DNA of 64,000 nt from Burkholderia sp. IMCC1007 (GCF_027257875.1 NZ_JAPVQY010000014.1:62001-126000), one strand, 5' to 3'. Positions 43,118 through 54,451 are shown, numbered from the stretch's first letter. Translations and numbers: made by a program. The notes: generated by a model from the sequence alone, not told the origin.

Positions 43118-44608
43118 TCAGTTCGCCCACGGCAGCGGCGCGTCGTTCAAGCCCCAGTAGAGGCTCTTCTGCTGCATGTACTCGCGGATACCGAGACGCC
43201 CCTTCTCGCGGCCCATCCCGCTCTCCTTCCAGCCCGAGAACGGCGTGGAGATCGAAAACAGCTTGTACGTGTTGATCCAGACGGTGCCCGTCTCGAGTGC
43301 GCGCGCGGTGCGCCATGCGCGCTTGTAGTCGCGCGTCCAGATGCCGGCGGCGAGACCGAACACGCTGTCGTTTGCCTGCGCGATCAGCGATGCCTCGTCG
43401 TCGAACGGCATCGCGACCAGCACCGGCCCGAAGATTTCCTCCTGGCAGATGCGCGCGCTGTTCGGCAAGCCTTCGAGAATCGTCGGCTGATAGAAGAAGC
43501 CGTCCTCGCGCCCGTCGCCCGACGGCCGCTCGCCGCCGCACAGCAGGCGGCCGCCCTCTTCCAGCCCGAGCGCGACGTAGCGCTCCACCGATTCGCGATG
43601 CTTCGCGGTGATCAGCGGGCCCATCTGCGTGTCGGGACGCGTCGGGTCGCCCACGCGCAGCTTGCGTGCGCCGGCCACCAGCCGCTGCATGAATGCGTCG
43701 TACACCGAACGTTGCACGAACAGCCGCGAACCGGCGATGCACGCCTCGCCCGACGAGCTGAAGATCCCGTACAGCACGCCGTTGACCGCGTGGTCGAGAT
43801 CGGCGTCGTCGAACACGATCGTCGGCGACTTGCCGCCGAGTTCCAGCGACACCGGCATCAGCTTCTCCGCCGCGATGCGCGCGATCCCGCGGCCCACTTC
43901 GGTGCCGCCGGTGAACGACACCTTCTTCACGAGCGGATGACGCACCAGCACGTCGCCGATCACCGAGCCCTTGCCCGGCAGCACGCTCAGCACGCCCTTC
44001 GGCACGCCGGCTTCCTCGCAGATACGAGCCAGCGCGAGCGACACGAGCGGCGTGACCTCGGCCGGCTTCAGCACCACCGCGTTGCCGCCGGCGAGCGCCG
44101 GCGCGAGCTTCTGCGCGTCGGATGCGATCGGCGAGTTCCACGGCGTGATCGCCCCGATCACGCCGATCGGCTCATGCACGCTCATCGTCAGGTAGTCGCC
44201 GCGCGACGGTGTCAGTTCTTCGTCGAGTGTTTCAAGGCATGCCGCGAAATAGCGGAACGTGTTGGCCGCGCTCGCGACCAGCACGCGCGTCTCGCTGATC
44301 GGCTTGCCGTTGTCGCGACGCTGCAGGTTCGCGAGCGCCTCGTGACGCTGCATGATCAGGTCGGCGATCCGGTACAGCACCAGCGCGCGCTGATGCGGCT
44401 TGAGCCCGGCCCAGTCGGCGCGGCGCCACGCGGCGTCGGCGGCCACGACGGCGTCGGCCGCGTCTTCCGCGTTCGCCGTCGACACTTCCATGTTCACCGA
44501 CTGGTCGGCCGGATAGATGCTCGCGTAAGGCGCGCCACGGCCGCGCCGCCACTCGCCGCCGATCAGGATGTCGCCGTTGGGTACGAGGCTCGTATCGAAA
44601 GGAGTCAT
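43118..44608 (-). CDS. NAD(P)-dependent aldehyde dehydrogenase
   Basis: A 496-residue ALDH of normal length. The active site is intact: Asn in TPWNSPIASDAQKLAPAL, the nucleotide loop FTGGTEVGRGIA, Glu in LELGGKSP (about 263), and the nucleophile Cys in SSGEACIAGSR (about 297). It would oxidise a semialdehyde to an acid, plausibly the product of the ThDP decarboxylase or of ring cleavage. It is separated by 97 bp from the upstream aspartate-dehydrogenase-like gene; that gap holds a GC-rich hairpin. Confidence 0.92.
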   Translation of the reverse strand: MTPFDTSLVPNGDILIGGEWRRGRGAPYASIYPADQSVNMEVSTANAEDAADAVVAADAAWRRADWAGLKPHQRALVLYRIADLIMQRHEALANLQRRDNGKPISETRVLVASAANTFRYFAACLETLDEELTPSRGDYLTMSVHEPIGVIGAITPWNSPIASDAQKLAPALAGGNAVVLKPAEVTPLVSLALARICEEAGVPKGVLSVLPGKGSVIGDVLVRHPLVKKVSFTGGTEVGRGIARIAAEKLMPVSLELGGKSPTIVFDDADLDHAVNGVLYGIFSSSGEACIAGSRLFVQRSVYDAFMQRLVAGARKLRVGDPTRPDTQMGPLITAKHRESVERYVALGLEEGGRLLCGGERPSGDGREDGFFYQPTILEGLPNSARICQEEIFGPVLVAMPFDDEASLIAQANDSVFGLAAGIWTRDYKRAWRTARALETGTVWINTYKLFSISTPFSGWKESGMGREKGRLGIREYMQQKSLYWGLNDAPLPWAN

Positions 44609-44705
44609 GTCACAAGTCCCACAAATCTGTCTGTGCGCTGCCGCCCGCGCCGTGGCGCAGGCGGGCGCTCAATGGCCCGGATGCCGGGTTGGCCTGCCGC
44701 CCCGC

Positions 44706-47200
<2,495 letters not shown>

Positions 47201-47208
<8 letters not shown>

Positions 47209-47998
47209 GGCGTGCAAAACCTCCAGAAACGTCGATATGGCTGCCCGTCGTATAGGACGACAGATGCGTTGCGAGATAGAAAAGGGCCCAGGCAGCCTCG
47301 TCGGGCTTGCCGAAGCGGTTCAGCGGAATGTTCTTCTTGCGGGCGAGTGCGCGCGTCCAGTCTTCCCAGCTTTCGCCGGCCTGCGCCTGCGCTTCGTAGC
47401 GACGGCGCCACTGGCCCGACTCGACGATGCCGATCAGGATCGAGTTCACGCGGATGCGCTGCGGCGCGAGTTCGGTCGCGAGCGACTTCACGAGGCTCAG
47501 CACGCCGGCGCGCGCCGACGACGTCGCGACCATGTGCGGCTCGGGCTGCAGCGCGAGCAGCGAGTTCACGCAGGTGATCGACGGCGCGGCCGCATCGCGC
47601 AGCAGCGGCAGGAACGCACGCGTCGGGCGGATGATGCTGAAGTACTTCAGCTCGAGCTCTTCGCGCCATGCGTCGTCGGTCGTGTCGGCGAAGGTCGATA
47701 CGCGGCCCTGGCCGGCGTTGTTGACCAGCATGTCGGCGCGGCCGAAGCGGTCGGACACGGCCTGCGCGAACGCGGCCACGTCGGCTTCGTCGAGCACGTT
47801 GCAGCGCACGGCGAGCAGTTGTGCATCTGCGTACTTGCCGCGCAACATCGCTTCGGCGCGTGCGAGGCGTTCGTCGTCACGGCCGCAAATCGCGACCGAC
47901 GCGCCGGCCTCCAGGAACCGTTCGGCTGTCGCGAGGCCGATGCCGGACGAACCGCCCGTCACCACCGCTACCTGCCCGGTCAAGTCGATCTCAATCAT
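47201..47998 (-). CDS. atypical SDR lacking the Tyr-x3-Lys catalytic pair
   Basis: A 265-residue SDR with a normal NAD(P) motif (VTGGSSGIGLA, about 13-23) and NNAG (about 91). At the active site the sequence reads MVATSSARAGVLSLVKSLA, so the positions of the catalytic Tyr and Lys hold Thr and Arg. The catalytic-Ser region is NSLLALQ. It ends in SHIDVSGGFARHV, typical of the family. Such SDRs may bind cofactor without classical reduction or use another mechanism. The start overlaps the IclR stop (ATGA), so it is translationally coupled. Confidence 0.87.
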
Positions 47999-48855
47999 CG
48001 GAGTCCTAAAGCCTTTAGAAACGTGTGCTCGTCATCCGAGCGGTAATTGAGCCGCCGCGACAATTCCGCCGCCGCGCGCTGCACCTTGTCGATCAGCCCG
48101 TCGGCGATCAGCGCCGCGTCGATCTCCGGCCGCGGCACCGTCACCGTGATGCACGCGACGATCTTCTGCGTGTCGTTGCGCACGGGCGCCGTGACCACCG
48201 AGATCCCGCGCTCGAACGACGAATTGCTGACGCCGTAGCCGCGCAGCGCATCCTCGCGGATCACTTCGTACAGCGCGTCGACCGTTTCCGGCGTCGCGCT
48301 CGTCATCCGGTTCAGCATGCCTTCCGGATACAGCGCACGCAGTTCCTTCAGCGACAGGTCGCCCATCAGCACGTGGCCGTGCGTCGTCGCATGCGCGGGC
48401 AGCCGCGTGCCGACGTTCACGCGAATCGAGCTGAACACCGGCGACTGGCTCTGCGCCTTCGCGACGAACACCACGTCGCGGCCGTCGCGGATCACGATGT
48501 GCGTCGTGAAGCCGGTCGCATCGCGCAGGCTCTCGATCACCGGCAGGCCGAGATCGGTCAGCTCCAGCGAGCTCAGGTATTCGAAGCCGAGCCGCAGCAC
48601 GGCGATGCCGAGCTTGTAATTGCGATCCTTGTCCGCGCGCTCGAGGAAGCCGAGCGATTCGAGCGTCTGCAGCAGACGGAACACCGTCGTGCGCGGAATG
48701 CCGAGGCGCTTCGAGAGTTCCGGCGCACCGAGCACCGGCTCGCGCGGCGAGAATTCGGCGAGGATCCGCAGCCCGCGTTCGAGGCCCGGCACCACGTAGT
48801 TGGCGTCGGACTTCGCGCTGTCTGCATCCTGTTGTTGTTGCAACGGTTCGCTCAT
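47995..48855 (-). CDS. IclR-family transcriptional regulator, operon-internal
   Basis: A 286-residue regulator. The helix-turn-helix is at about 22-85 (GLERGLRILAEFSPREP, APELSKRLGIPRTTVFRLLQ), followed by the effector domain (GLPVIESLRDATGFTTHIVIR, LPAHATTHGHVLM, GYGVSNSSFERGISVVTAPV). It is strongly similar over most of its length to the IclR protein at 54526-55449. It lies inside the catabolic operon, with ATGA overlaps at both ends, so it is produced with the enzymes it probably controls. The likely operator is TGTTCC-N6-GGAACA. Confidence 0.92.
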   Translation of the reverse strand: MSEPLQQQQDADSAKSDANYVVPGLERGLRILAEFSPREPVLGAPELSKRLGIPRTTVFRLLQTLESLGFLERADKDRNYKLGIAVLRLGFEYLSSLELTDLGLPVIESLRDATGFTTHIVIRDGRDVVFVAKAQSQSPVFSSIRVNVGTRLPAHATTHGHVLMGDLSLKELRALYPEGMLNRMTSATPETVDALYEVIREDALRGYGVSNSSFERGISVVTAPVRNDTQKIVACITVTVPRPEIDAALIADGLIDKVQRAAAELSRRLNYRSDDEHTFLKALGLR

Positions 48856-49748
48856 TCCAGCCCCCGTTGACGATCGCATTGGCGGCAGAAGCCGTCGATC
48901 AAGGCCGAGTACACGGCCGGTGCTTCCACATAACCGGCATGACCGGCCTGCGGAATCACCTGCAGCTCGACGTGCGCGGCCGCGGCGATCCGCTCGCATG
49001 CAGCCGGCGGCGTGATCGCGTCGTTCGCGCCGACCGCCACCGCCGTGCGGCCGCGAAAGCCGGCGAGATCGGACGCGAGATCCGCGTTCGCGAGCAGATG
49101 CGTGGCCTGTGCGTAACCGGCCGGCACGATGCGCGCCATGTTCCAGCGCACCCACGCGCGTGCCTCCTCGGGCGCGTTGCCCGACAGCATGTTGCCGCTG
49201 CGCTGCTCGGCGAGCCCGGCCGGGCCGAGTTCGTCGAGCATCGCGAGCCGCGCGTCGCGGCGCGTGTCGCGCGTTTCCGCAGGCGCACTGCCGTAGCCGC
49301 CCGCGGGCGAAATCAGCAGCAGGCCGGCGATCCGCGCGGGCATCACGCGGGCGAGACCGCCCGCGATGATCGCGCCGAGCGAATGCCCGACCAGCACGCA
49401 GCGTTCGATGCCGAGTGCCTCGAGCCACGCGTTCAGCGACGCCGCGTAATCGGCGGCCGCCGGCGATGCGCGGTGCACGGGCGTCGACACGCCGTAGCCC
49501 GGCGCATCCCACGCAAGCACGCGCCGCGACGCGCCGAGCGTGTCGAGCTGACGCACCCACGATGCGGCGCCCGAGCCGATCCCGTGCAGCAGCACGACGG
49601 GCAACGCGTGGCCCGCATGCTGCGCGCCGGCCTCACGGTAGCCGATCGTGCCCGCCGCGCCGGCTTCGCAGCGCTGTTCGGGAAACTGCCCGAGCAGCGC
49701 GGCGAACGCCGCGGTGCGGTCGCGTTCACGTTTGTCGATGACACTCAT
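48852..49748 (-). CDS. alpha/beta hydrolase, meta-cleavage-product hydrolase-like
   Basis: A 298-residue serine hydrolase. The oxyanion motif is LLHGIGSGAASW (about 53-64), the nucleophile elbow VGHSLGAIIAG (Ser about 123), the acid in VGANDAITPP and the base in QAGHAGYVE. The organisation resembles C-C hydrolases such as BphD/TodF, which act after extradiol ring cleavage, though esterases and lactonases look alike. GGAG is upstream of the ATG. The stop overlaps the IclR start. Confidence 0.9.
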   Translation of the reverse strand: MSVIDKRERDRTAAFAALLGQFPEQRCEAGAAGTIGYREAGAQHAGHALPVVLLHGIGSGAASWVRQLDTLGASRRVLAWDAPGYGVSTPVHRASPAAADYAASLNAWLEALGIERCVLVGHSLGAIIAGGLARVMPARIAGLLLISPAGGYGSAPAETRDTRRDARLAMLDELGPAGLAEQRSGNMLSGNAPEEARAWVRWNMARIVPAGYAQATHLLANADLASDLAGFRGRTAVAVGANDAITPPAACERIAAAAHVELQVIPQAGHAGYVEAPAVYSALIDGFCRQCDRQRGLE

Positions 49749-49766
49749 TGCTGGCTCCGCTCCGTC

Positions 49767-50294
49767 TCAGCGCTTGATCTTCGCGAGCGGCGAATCCGGC
49801 GGATACGTCGGCGTGATGGGCTTCGGCGAACCGAGCATCACGCACATCAGCGCATCTTCCTCGCCGATGTTGATTTCCGTGCGATACACGCCCGGCGGCA
49901 CCGAGATCAGGTCGCGCTCGCCGAGGATCGCTTCCCAGGTCTCGCCGTCGCGCTCGCAGATCACCTTCATCTTGCCGCGCAGCACGAAGAAGATTTCCTC
50001 GACGTCGGTGTGGATGTGGCTCGGGCCGATGTTGCCGGCCGGGATGACCATCGTCGAGAACGTGAAGTTGCCGGCCGGCACCGTGTTGACGTCCTTCGCG
50101 ACGCCCGTGCCGCCCGTGCCGACGTAGCGCATCTGCGCACGGCGGTACTTCGGGTCGTAGTCGGCCTGGAACTTCAGCGCGTCCCAGTCGTAGCGCCGCG
50201 TTGCGTAGCGCGCGACGCGCCCTTCCATCCATTCGTCGAAGCTTGCGCCTTCCGGCTGGTCCCACGACTTGCGTTCGAGATCTGCGTCCGCCAT
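49767..50294 (-). CDS. cupin-domain protein
   Basis: A 175-residue single-cupin protein. The metal motif is visible as GPSHIHTDVEEIFFVLRGKMKV (two His and a Glu; second motif ends in PPGVYRTEIN). It begins MADADLERKSWDQPEG with AGGAGAGG upstream. Cupins in aromatic operons may be dioxygenases, isomerases or decarboxylases, and the activity cannot be told from sequence. Genes on both sides are on the same strand with 18-39 bp gaps. Confidence 0.88.
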   Translation of the reverse strand: MADADLERKSWDQPEGASFDEWMEGRVARYATRRYDWDALKFQADYDPKYRRAQMRYVGTGGTGVAKDVNTVPAGNFTFSTMVIPAGNIGPSHIHTDVEEIFFVLRGKMKVICERDGETWEAILGERDLISVPPGVYRTEINIGEEDALMCVMLGSPKPITPTYPPDSPLAKIKR

Positions 50295-50333
50295 CGTCCT
50301 CTCCTTCATTCCGAGTGAAAACTTCAATTCAGT

Positions 50334-51104
50334 TCAATTCATTACGAAGCCGCCGTTCACCGGCAGCAGCTGGCCCGTCACGAAGCGCGCGCCGTCCGAC
50401 AGCAGGAACAGCACCGGCCCCGTCACGTCCTCGGGCAACTGCGCACGCGTCAGCGCGCGGCCCTGCATGTAGAACGCGTGGCGCTCGGCCGGCACGTAGG
50501 CCGTCGCCTCGACTTCGGTAAGCCCCGGCGCGATCGCGTTGACCGTCACGCCGTGCGCGCCGAACTCGCGCGCCTGCGCATGCGTCATCGCGATCACGGC
50601 GCCCTTGCTGGCGACGTACGCGAGCAGCTTCGGCGCACCCCACAGCGCGGTGTCCGATGCGAGGTTCACGATCGCGCCGCGGCCCGACTTCGCGAGATGC
50701 GGCAGCGCGGCATTGCTGACGAGCCACACGCCGCGCACGTTCACGTTCATCACGGCATCCCAGGTCGGCACGTCGAGCTCGGTTGACAGCTTGCCGCCCG
50801 AGTTCGTGATCGCCGCGTTGTTGATCAGTGCATCGACGCCGCCGAGCGCCGCGGCGCCCTGCGCGACGAACGCGTCGACACTCGCCGGATCGGCCAGGTC
50901 GAGCGCGAAGAAATGCGCGGCATGGCCCGCTTGCGTGAGCTGCGCGGCCAGCGCGCGGCCCTCTTCGTCGAGCACGTCGCCGAACGCGACCTGCGCGCCC
51001 GCTTCGACGAGCGCCTTCACGAATGCGGCACCGAGACCGCGCGCGCCGCCCGTGACGAGCACGCGGCGACCGGGCAGCGCCACGACCGGAGCGAACTCAG
51101 CCAT
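50334..51104 (-). CDS. short-chain dehydrogenase, probably dihydrodiol or alcohol dehydrogenase
   Basis: A 256-residue classical SDR. It has VTGGARGLGAAF (about 17-28), NNAA (about 93), Ser in LASDTALWG and the catalytic Y-V-A-S-K (about 161-165). It lies next to the Rieske oxygenase, overlapping it by 8 bp, which suits a dihydrodiol dehydrogenase restoring aromaticity after dioxygenation. GGAG is seven bases before the ATG. It differs from the atypical SDR at 47201-47998, which lacks the catalytic pair. Confidence 0.92.
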   Translation of the reverse strand: MAEFAPVVALPGRRVLVTGGARGLGAAFVKALVEAGAQVAFGDVLDEEGRALAAQLTQAGHAAHFFALDLADPASVDAFVAQGAAALGGVDALINNAAITNSGGKLSTELDVPTWDAVMNVNVRGVWLVSNAALPHLAKSGRGAIVNLASDTALWGAPKLLAYVASKGAVIAMTHAQAREFGAHGVTVNAIAPGLTEVEATAYVPAERHAFYMQGRALTRAQLPEDVTGPVLFLLSDGARFVTGQLLPVNGGFVMN

Positions 51105-52167
51105 TCGTGGGCTCCGAAGCGGCATGCGCCGCGCGGTGCGCGTCGAGCGCGGCCAGGTGTTCCTGCGCGCGCTGGCGCAGCATCCGGCGCACGCGCGTGA
51201 TGCCGACGTCGTGCTGATACAGGTATTCGTGATCGCGCGCATGGGGCGCGAGGCTCTCGAGGACGTAGCGGTCCTGCTCCAGCACGTCCCAGTGCAGGCC
51301 CTCGAGGCGGTTGCGGTACATGAAGCGCCACACGTCGCGCTGCCAGCCGCTGACCTTGCGGGTACGCCAGAAGTAGACCTGGCAGTTGTCGCCGTCGACC
51401 GGCGTCGCGAAGCCGATGATCCCGAAGTTGCCGCCCGGGCCGAACCTCTGCTTGTACGGAATCGCGAGGCGCATCCACAGGCAACCCGTTTCGCCGAGCT
51501 CGACCCAGTCGAAGTTGATGTCACGCTGGCCGACCTTCTCGAACATCAGGCCCGTTTCCGTCTTGCGTACGCGCATGTCGGCCTGCTTGTCGCCTTCGGC
51601 CATCGAGTGCGACGTCGCATGCAGATACGCGCCGTGCATCGGGTCCATCACGTTGTCGATCGCGTACTGGTAATTGCACTTCCAGTTCGACACGCACAGG
51701 AAGTGCGCGTATTCGTCGGCGACCAGTTCTTCCGGCAGGTTCAGCGGCGCCGGCTCGCCGTGCGCTTCGTCGCCGAACCACAGGAAGATCGCGCCGGCCT
51801 TCTCTTCGACCGGATACGACTTCACGCACTTCGTGCCTTCGAGCGGACAGTTCGCGACTGCCGGCACGCGATTGACCGTGCCGCCGCCGTCGACTTCGAT
51901 GCCGTGATACCAGCACGCGATGTTGCCGCCGAGGTTCCAGCCGAGCGACAGGCGCGCGCCGCGGTGCGGGCAGCGATCTTCCAGCGCATGGACCTTTCCT
52001 TCGTGATCGCGCCACAGCACGATCTGCTCGCACAGGCGCGTGAGGCCGACGGGCGCATTCGATACCTGCCAGCTCGGCGCGACGGGATACCAGTAGTTCT
52101 TGATGCCGCGGTCGAGGTAATTGCGGACCGGGTCGTGTTGGACTTCGTGTTGTGCGGGGGACGTCAT
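51097..52167 (-). CDS. Rieske non-heme iron oxygenase, alpha subunit
   Basis: A 356-residue ring-hydroxylating oxygenase. The Rieske [2Fe-2S] motif is C-P-H (about 66-68) followed by CWYHG about 16 residues later. The mononuclear iron site is DNVMDPMHGAYLHATSH (about 167-183: an Asp and two His). The length is that of single-subunit (alpha3) oxygenases; no beta subunit gene is present. It would hydroxylate the aromatic substrate with electrons from the operon's ferredoxin and reductase. GGAG precedes the ATG. Confidence 0.93.
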   Translation of the reverse strand: MTSPAQHEVQHDPVRNYLDRGIKNYWYPVAPSWQVSNAPVGLTRLCEQIVLWRDHEGKVHALEDRCPHRGARLSLGWNLGGNIACWYHGIEVDGGGTVNRVPAVANCPLEGTKCVKSYPVEEKAGAIFLWFGDEAHGEPAPLNLPEELVADEYAHFLCVSNWKCNYQYAIDNVMDPMHGAYLHATSHSMAEGDKQADMRVRKTETGLMFEKVGQRDINFDWVELGETGCLWMRLAIPYKQRFGPGGNFGIIGFATPVDGDNCQVYFWRTRKVSGWQRDVWRFMYRNRLEGLHWDVLEQDRYVLESLAPHARDHEYLYQHDVGITRVRRMLRQRAQEHLAALDAHRAAHAASEPTNG

Positions 52168-52227
52168 CAGTGTGCTCCGGATGCGGTTGTCGGGTCGGCG
52201 CTCAGGCGCGCGGCGCGGTCGGTACGC

Positions 52228-52539
52228 TCATTCCGCCAGCGCGGCCATTTCGGCGCGGAAACGCTCAGGTGTCCAAACCGTGCCGTCCGGCGCGCGGAAG
52301 CCGATGCGGTTCAGGCCCGCGACGACATCGTCGAGCTCGGTCGCGCCGCTCTCGAACACGCGTTCGAGCGCATCGCCGAGATCGTTCTCGTACTGGGTCG
52401 GTGCGGCCTTGCGGTTCTGCCAGACCTGGTTCTCCACCTGGCCCGGGATCTCGATCTGCCCCTTGCCGGCGACGTTGTTCGGCTGCGGTGCCACCCACGG
52501 CTTCAGGAAGGGATTGAAATTGACGGTTGTTTCTTTCAT
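52228..52539 (-). CDS. recombinase-like helix domain protein of a Rieske oxygenase operon
   Basis: A 103-residue protein starting MKETTVNFNPFLKPWV. The first half is Asn/Gln/Pro-rich (QPNNVAGKGQIEIPGQ, ENQVWQNR), the second is helical (YENDLGDALERVFESGATEL and PERFRAEMAALAE). It begins 1 bp after the ferredoxin stop. Comparable small proteins annotated with a 'recombinase-like helix' domain occur next to Rieske oxygenases. The role is unknown: perhaps an accessory or assembly factor. Confidence 0.75.
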   Translation of the reverse strand: MKETTVNFNPFLKPWVAPQPNNVAGKGQIEIPGQVENQVWQNRKAAPTQYENDLGDALERVFESGATELDDVVAGLNRIGFRAPDGTVWTPERFRAEMAALAE

Positions 52540-52540
52540 G

Positions 52541-52858
52541 TCAGTCCACCTTGATCTGGATTTCTTCACCGGCCAAGCGCACCGAGTACTGCTTCAGCGA
52601 GCGCCCGCCCGGACCCTTCAGGCATTCGCCCGTCTTGATGTCGAACACGGCCTCGTGCAGCGGGCATTCGACGGTGCCTTCGTCGACGAAGCCCTGCGTC
52701 AGCAGCGCGTATGCATGCGGGCACACGTTCTCGAGCGCATACACCTCGTCGCCGACGCGGTAGATCCCGATTTCGACGCCGTCGGTCCGCTTGAACTCGA
52801 TCGGCGTGTCTTCCGACAGCGCGCCGGCGTGCCCGGCACAAATCCATTGTTCAGACAT
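52541..52858 (-). CDS. Rieske-type [2Fe-2S] ferredoxin
   Basis: A 105-residue ferredoxin. Its cluster ligands are C-P-H in ENVCPHAYALL (about 45-47) and CPLH in VECPLHEAVFD (about 65-68). The length and the GIYRVGDEVYALENVCPH strand are typical. It would carry electrons from the reductase at 40896-42140 to the oxygenase. AAGGAAGGG is upstream of the ATG. It is the first gene of the operon and is followed closely by the helix-domain gene. Confidence 0.93.
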   Translation of the reverse strand: MSEQWICAGHAGALSEDTPIEFKRTDGVEIGIYRVGDEVYALENVCPHAYALLTQGFVDEGTVECPLHEAVFDIKTGECLKGPGGRSLKQYSVRLAGEEIQIKVD

Positions 52859-52901
52859 CTCACACCCTTCCTTCTGATCGACTCTGGGTTTGCTCCGGAT
52901 T

Positions 52902-52919
52902 TGTTCCATACCCGGAACA
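52902..52919. promoter_or_regulatory. 18-bp palindromic operator of the catabolic operon
   Basis: TGTTCC-ATACCC-GGAACA is a perfect 6-6-6 dyad, 44 bp upstream of the ferredoxin start. A second site with identical half-sites lies at 53187-53204 in front of the divergent porin gene. IclR regulators bind palindromes of this kind, and two IclR genes flank the sites. Confidence 0.75.
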
Positions 52920-52936
52920 GCAGTTTATGGATGGTG

Positions 52937-52965
52937 ATTATAGAAGTGACTTTCCACGAGTAAAA
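52937..52965 (-). promoter_or_regulatory. likely promoter of the catabolic operon
   Basis: On the minus strand a perfect TATAAT (52942-52937) is preceded, at 16-17 bases, by a weak TTTACT/TTTTAC -35. The operator begins 17 bases downstream of the -10, so a bound regulator would block transcription initiation or early elongation. Confidence 0.55.
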
Positions 52966-53138
52966 CAAAAAGCTGCATGTCCTAGGGAAAACACTGACCG
53001 CAGCATCCACAATCGTCGTAGCGGCCCTGATATGTCGGGGTTTTTTGTTTTCCGGCAGGCATTTACGGGATTTTTTCGGCATGCCCACACCCGTGTTGCC
53101 CGGGGGCGTCGGACACATCCGTCCCGATAAATTTATTT

Positions 53139-53166
53139 TTGATTATGTGCACGACGCCCCTATACT
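53139..53166 (+). promoter_or_regulatory. likely promoter of the porin gene
   Basis: TTGATT (53139-53144) and TATACT (53161-53166) are spaced by 16 bases in an AT-rich stretch. The second palindrome starts 20 bases after the -10, mirroring the arrangement at the divergent operon promoter. Confidence 0.55.
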
Positions 53167-53186
53167 CCATTCCATCAGAGGCACAC

Positions 53187-53204
53187 TGTTCCTTATATGG
53201 AACA
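53187..53204. promoter_or_regulatory. 18-bp palindromic operator upstream of the porin gene
   Basis: TGTTCC-TTATAT-GGAACA has the same half-sites and spacing as the site at 52902-52919. It lies about +14 to +31 relative to the predicted porin start of transcription, a repressor-like position. It shows that importer porin and catabolic operon are probably under one regulator. Confidence 0.75.
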
Positions 53205-53307
53205 CAAAATGCCCGCCCCGGTGGTTGAAGAAACGCGCGATGGCCGGCCGTCCCCGCGTTTGCCGCCGCGGCACCTTTCGTCAGGTTCGGAGAGTCAGGA
53301 GATCAAA

Positions 53308-54387
53308 TTGGTCAAGCATGCGGTAGCAGCAGCAATCATCGGAGTGGGCGTCATGTCGGGCGCGTGGGCGCAGAGCAGCGTGGTGCTGTACGGCAGTCTG
53401 GACGCCGGCGTCGCATACGTGAACAACGTCGGCGGTCACGCGAAATGGGCGATGATCCAGGGCAACACGCAGCCCGACCGGTGGGGCCTGAAGGGCAAGG
53501 AAGACCTCGGCGGCGGCCTGTCCGCGATTTTCCAGCTCGAAAACGGCTTCTATACGAACAACGGCCAGCTCGCGACCGCGAACACCCTCTGGAATCGCGC
53601 GGCGTTCGTCGGCCTCAGCTCGGAGCGCTACGGCACGCTGACCCTCGGCCGCCAGACGCCGCTCATGTTCGACTATCTCGATCCGCTCAGCACCGCGTAT
53701 CTCGCGATGAGCTGGTACGCGTTCCATCCGGGCAACATCGACGGGCTCGCGGCCACCGGCAACGTGCCGTACAACAACTCGGTCAAGTACCGCTCGCCGA
53801 GCTTCGCCGGCTTCTCGGCCGCGGCGACGATGGCGCTCGGCAACACGACGAACTTCTCGACCGGCAAGTCGGTCGGTGTCGCGCTCAACTACGCGAACGG
53901 GCCGTTCAAGGCATCGGCGGTCTACTCGAACGAGCACGATCGCTCGATCCTGATCAGCCAGGCCGGCATCACGTCGTTCCAGGGGCAGAACACCGCGAAC
54001 GGCTATCTCGCGAACAAGGTGGAGAACATCGGCGCGGGTGCGTCGTACCAGATCGGCGACTTCCTCGTGCACGGCCTCTACACGCGCGTGAAGATGCAAT
54101 CGAACGGGTTTTCCGACACGTTCCAGAGCTACGACGCAGGCGTGAACTACCGCAGCAGCGCGTTCAACACGATCGCGGGCGGCGCGGCGACGACGACGCT
54201 GGCCGGCCGCCGCTGGACGCAGGTCGAACTCGGCGACATCTACGCACTGTCGAAGCGCACGCAGCTGTATGCGAACGTGCTGTATGAGCATGGTTCGGGC
54301 GGCGCGAAGGCCGCGTTCTTCACGGCCGGCGCGTCGAGCACCGCGAACCAGGTCGTCGTGCTGACCGGCATCCACCACTCGTTCTGA
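53308..54387 (+). CDS. outer-membrane porin (OpcP/Gram-negative porin type)
   Basis: A 359-residue porin. A Sec signal peptide (KHAVAAAIIGVGVMSGAWAQ) precedes the typical Burkholderia porin start SSVVLYGSLDAGVAYVNN. It continues with RWGLKGKEDLGGGLSAIFQLE, the L3-region LGRQTPLMFDYL, and a C-terminal strand ending HHSF, the aromatic anchor of outer-membrane barrels. I place the start at TTG 53308, six bases after AGGAG; an in-frame ATG further up at 53197 would add a non-signal-like leader and overlap the operator. It is divergent from the catabolic operon, so it probably admits the substrate. A terminator follows. Confidence 0.92.
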   Translation: MVKHAVAAAIIGVGVMSGAWAQSSVVLYGSLDAGVAYVNNVGGHAKWAMIQGNTQPDRWGLKGKEDLGGGLSAIFQLENGFYTNNGQLATANTLWNRAAFVGLSSERYGTLTLGRQTPLMFDYLDPLSTAYLAMSWYAFHPGNIDGLAATGNVPYNNSVKYRSPSFAGFSAAATMALGNTTNFSTGKSVGVALNYANGPFKASAVYSNEHDRSILISQAGITSFQGQNTANGYLANKVENIGAGASYQIGDFLVHGLYTRVKMQSNGFSDTFQSYDAGVNYRSSAFNTIAGGAATTTLAGRRWTQVELGDIYALSKRTQLYANVLYEHGSGGAKAAFFTAGASSTANQVVVLTGIHHSF

Positions 54388-54422
54388 ACGGCGACGGGCA
54401 CGCGTGCCCGGTGCCTGAAGCG

Positions 54423-54451
54423 AAAAGAGCAGCCCGCGGGCTGCTCTCTTT
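54423..54451 (+). terminator. intrinsic terminator after the porin gene
   Basis: A 20-bp perfect palindrome (54427-54446, GAGCAGCCCG and its complement) has AAAA before and TCTTT after. It lies 36 bp past the porin stop and could serve both the porin and, weakly, the convergent IclR gene. A short TCATTGGCGA direct repeat follows it. Confidence 0.8.

Noticed and set aside
51097..52167. Naming the oxygenase as anthranilate dioxygenase because a reductase and ferredoxin are present
   Set aside because: Burkholderia anthranilate dioxygenase has alpha and beta subunits; here there is no beta subunit and the surrounding genes are different.
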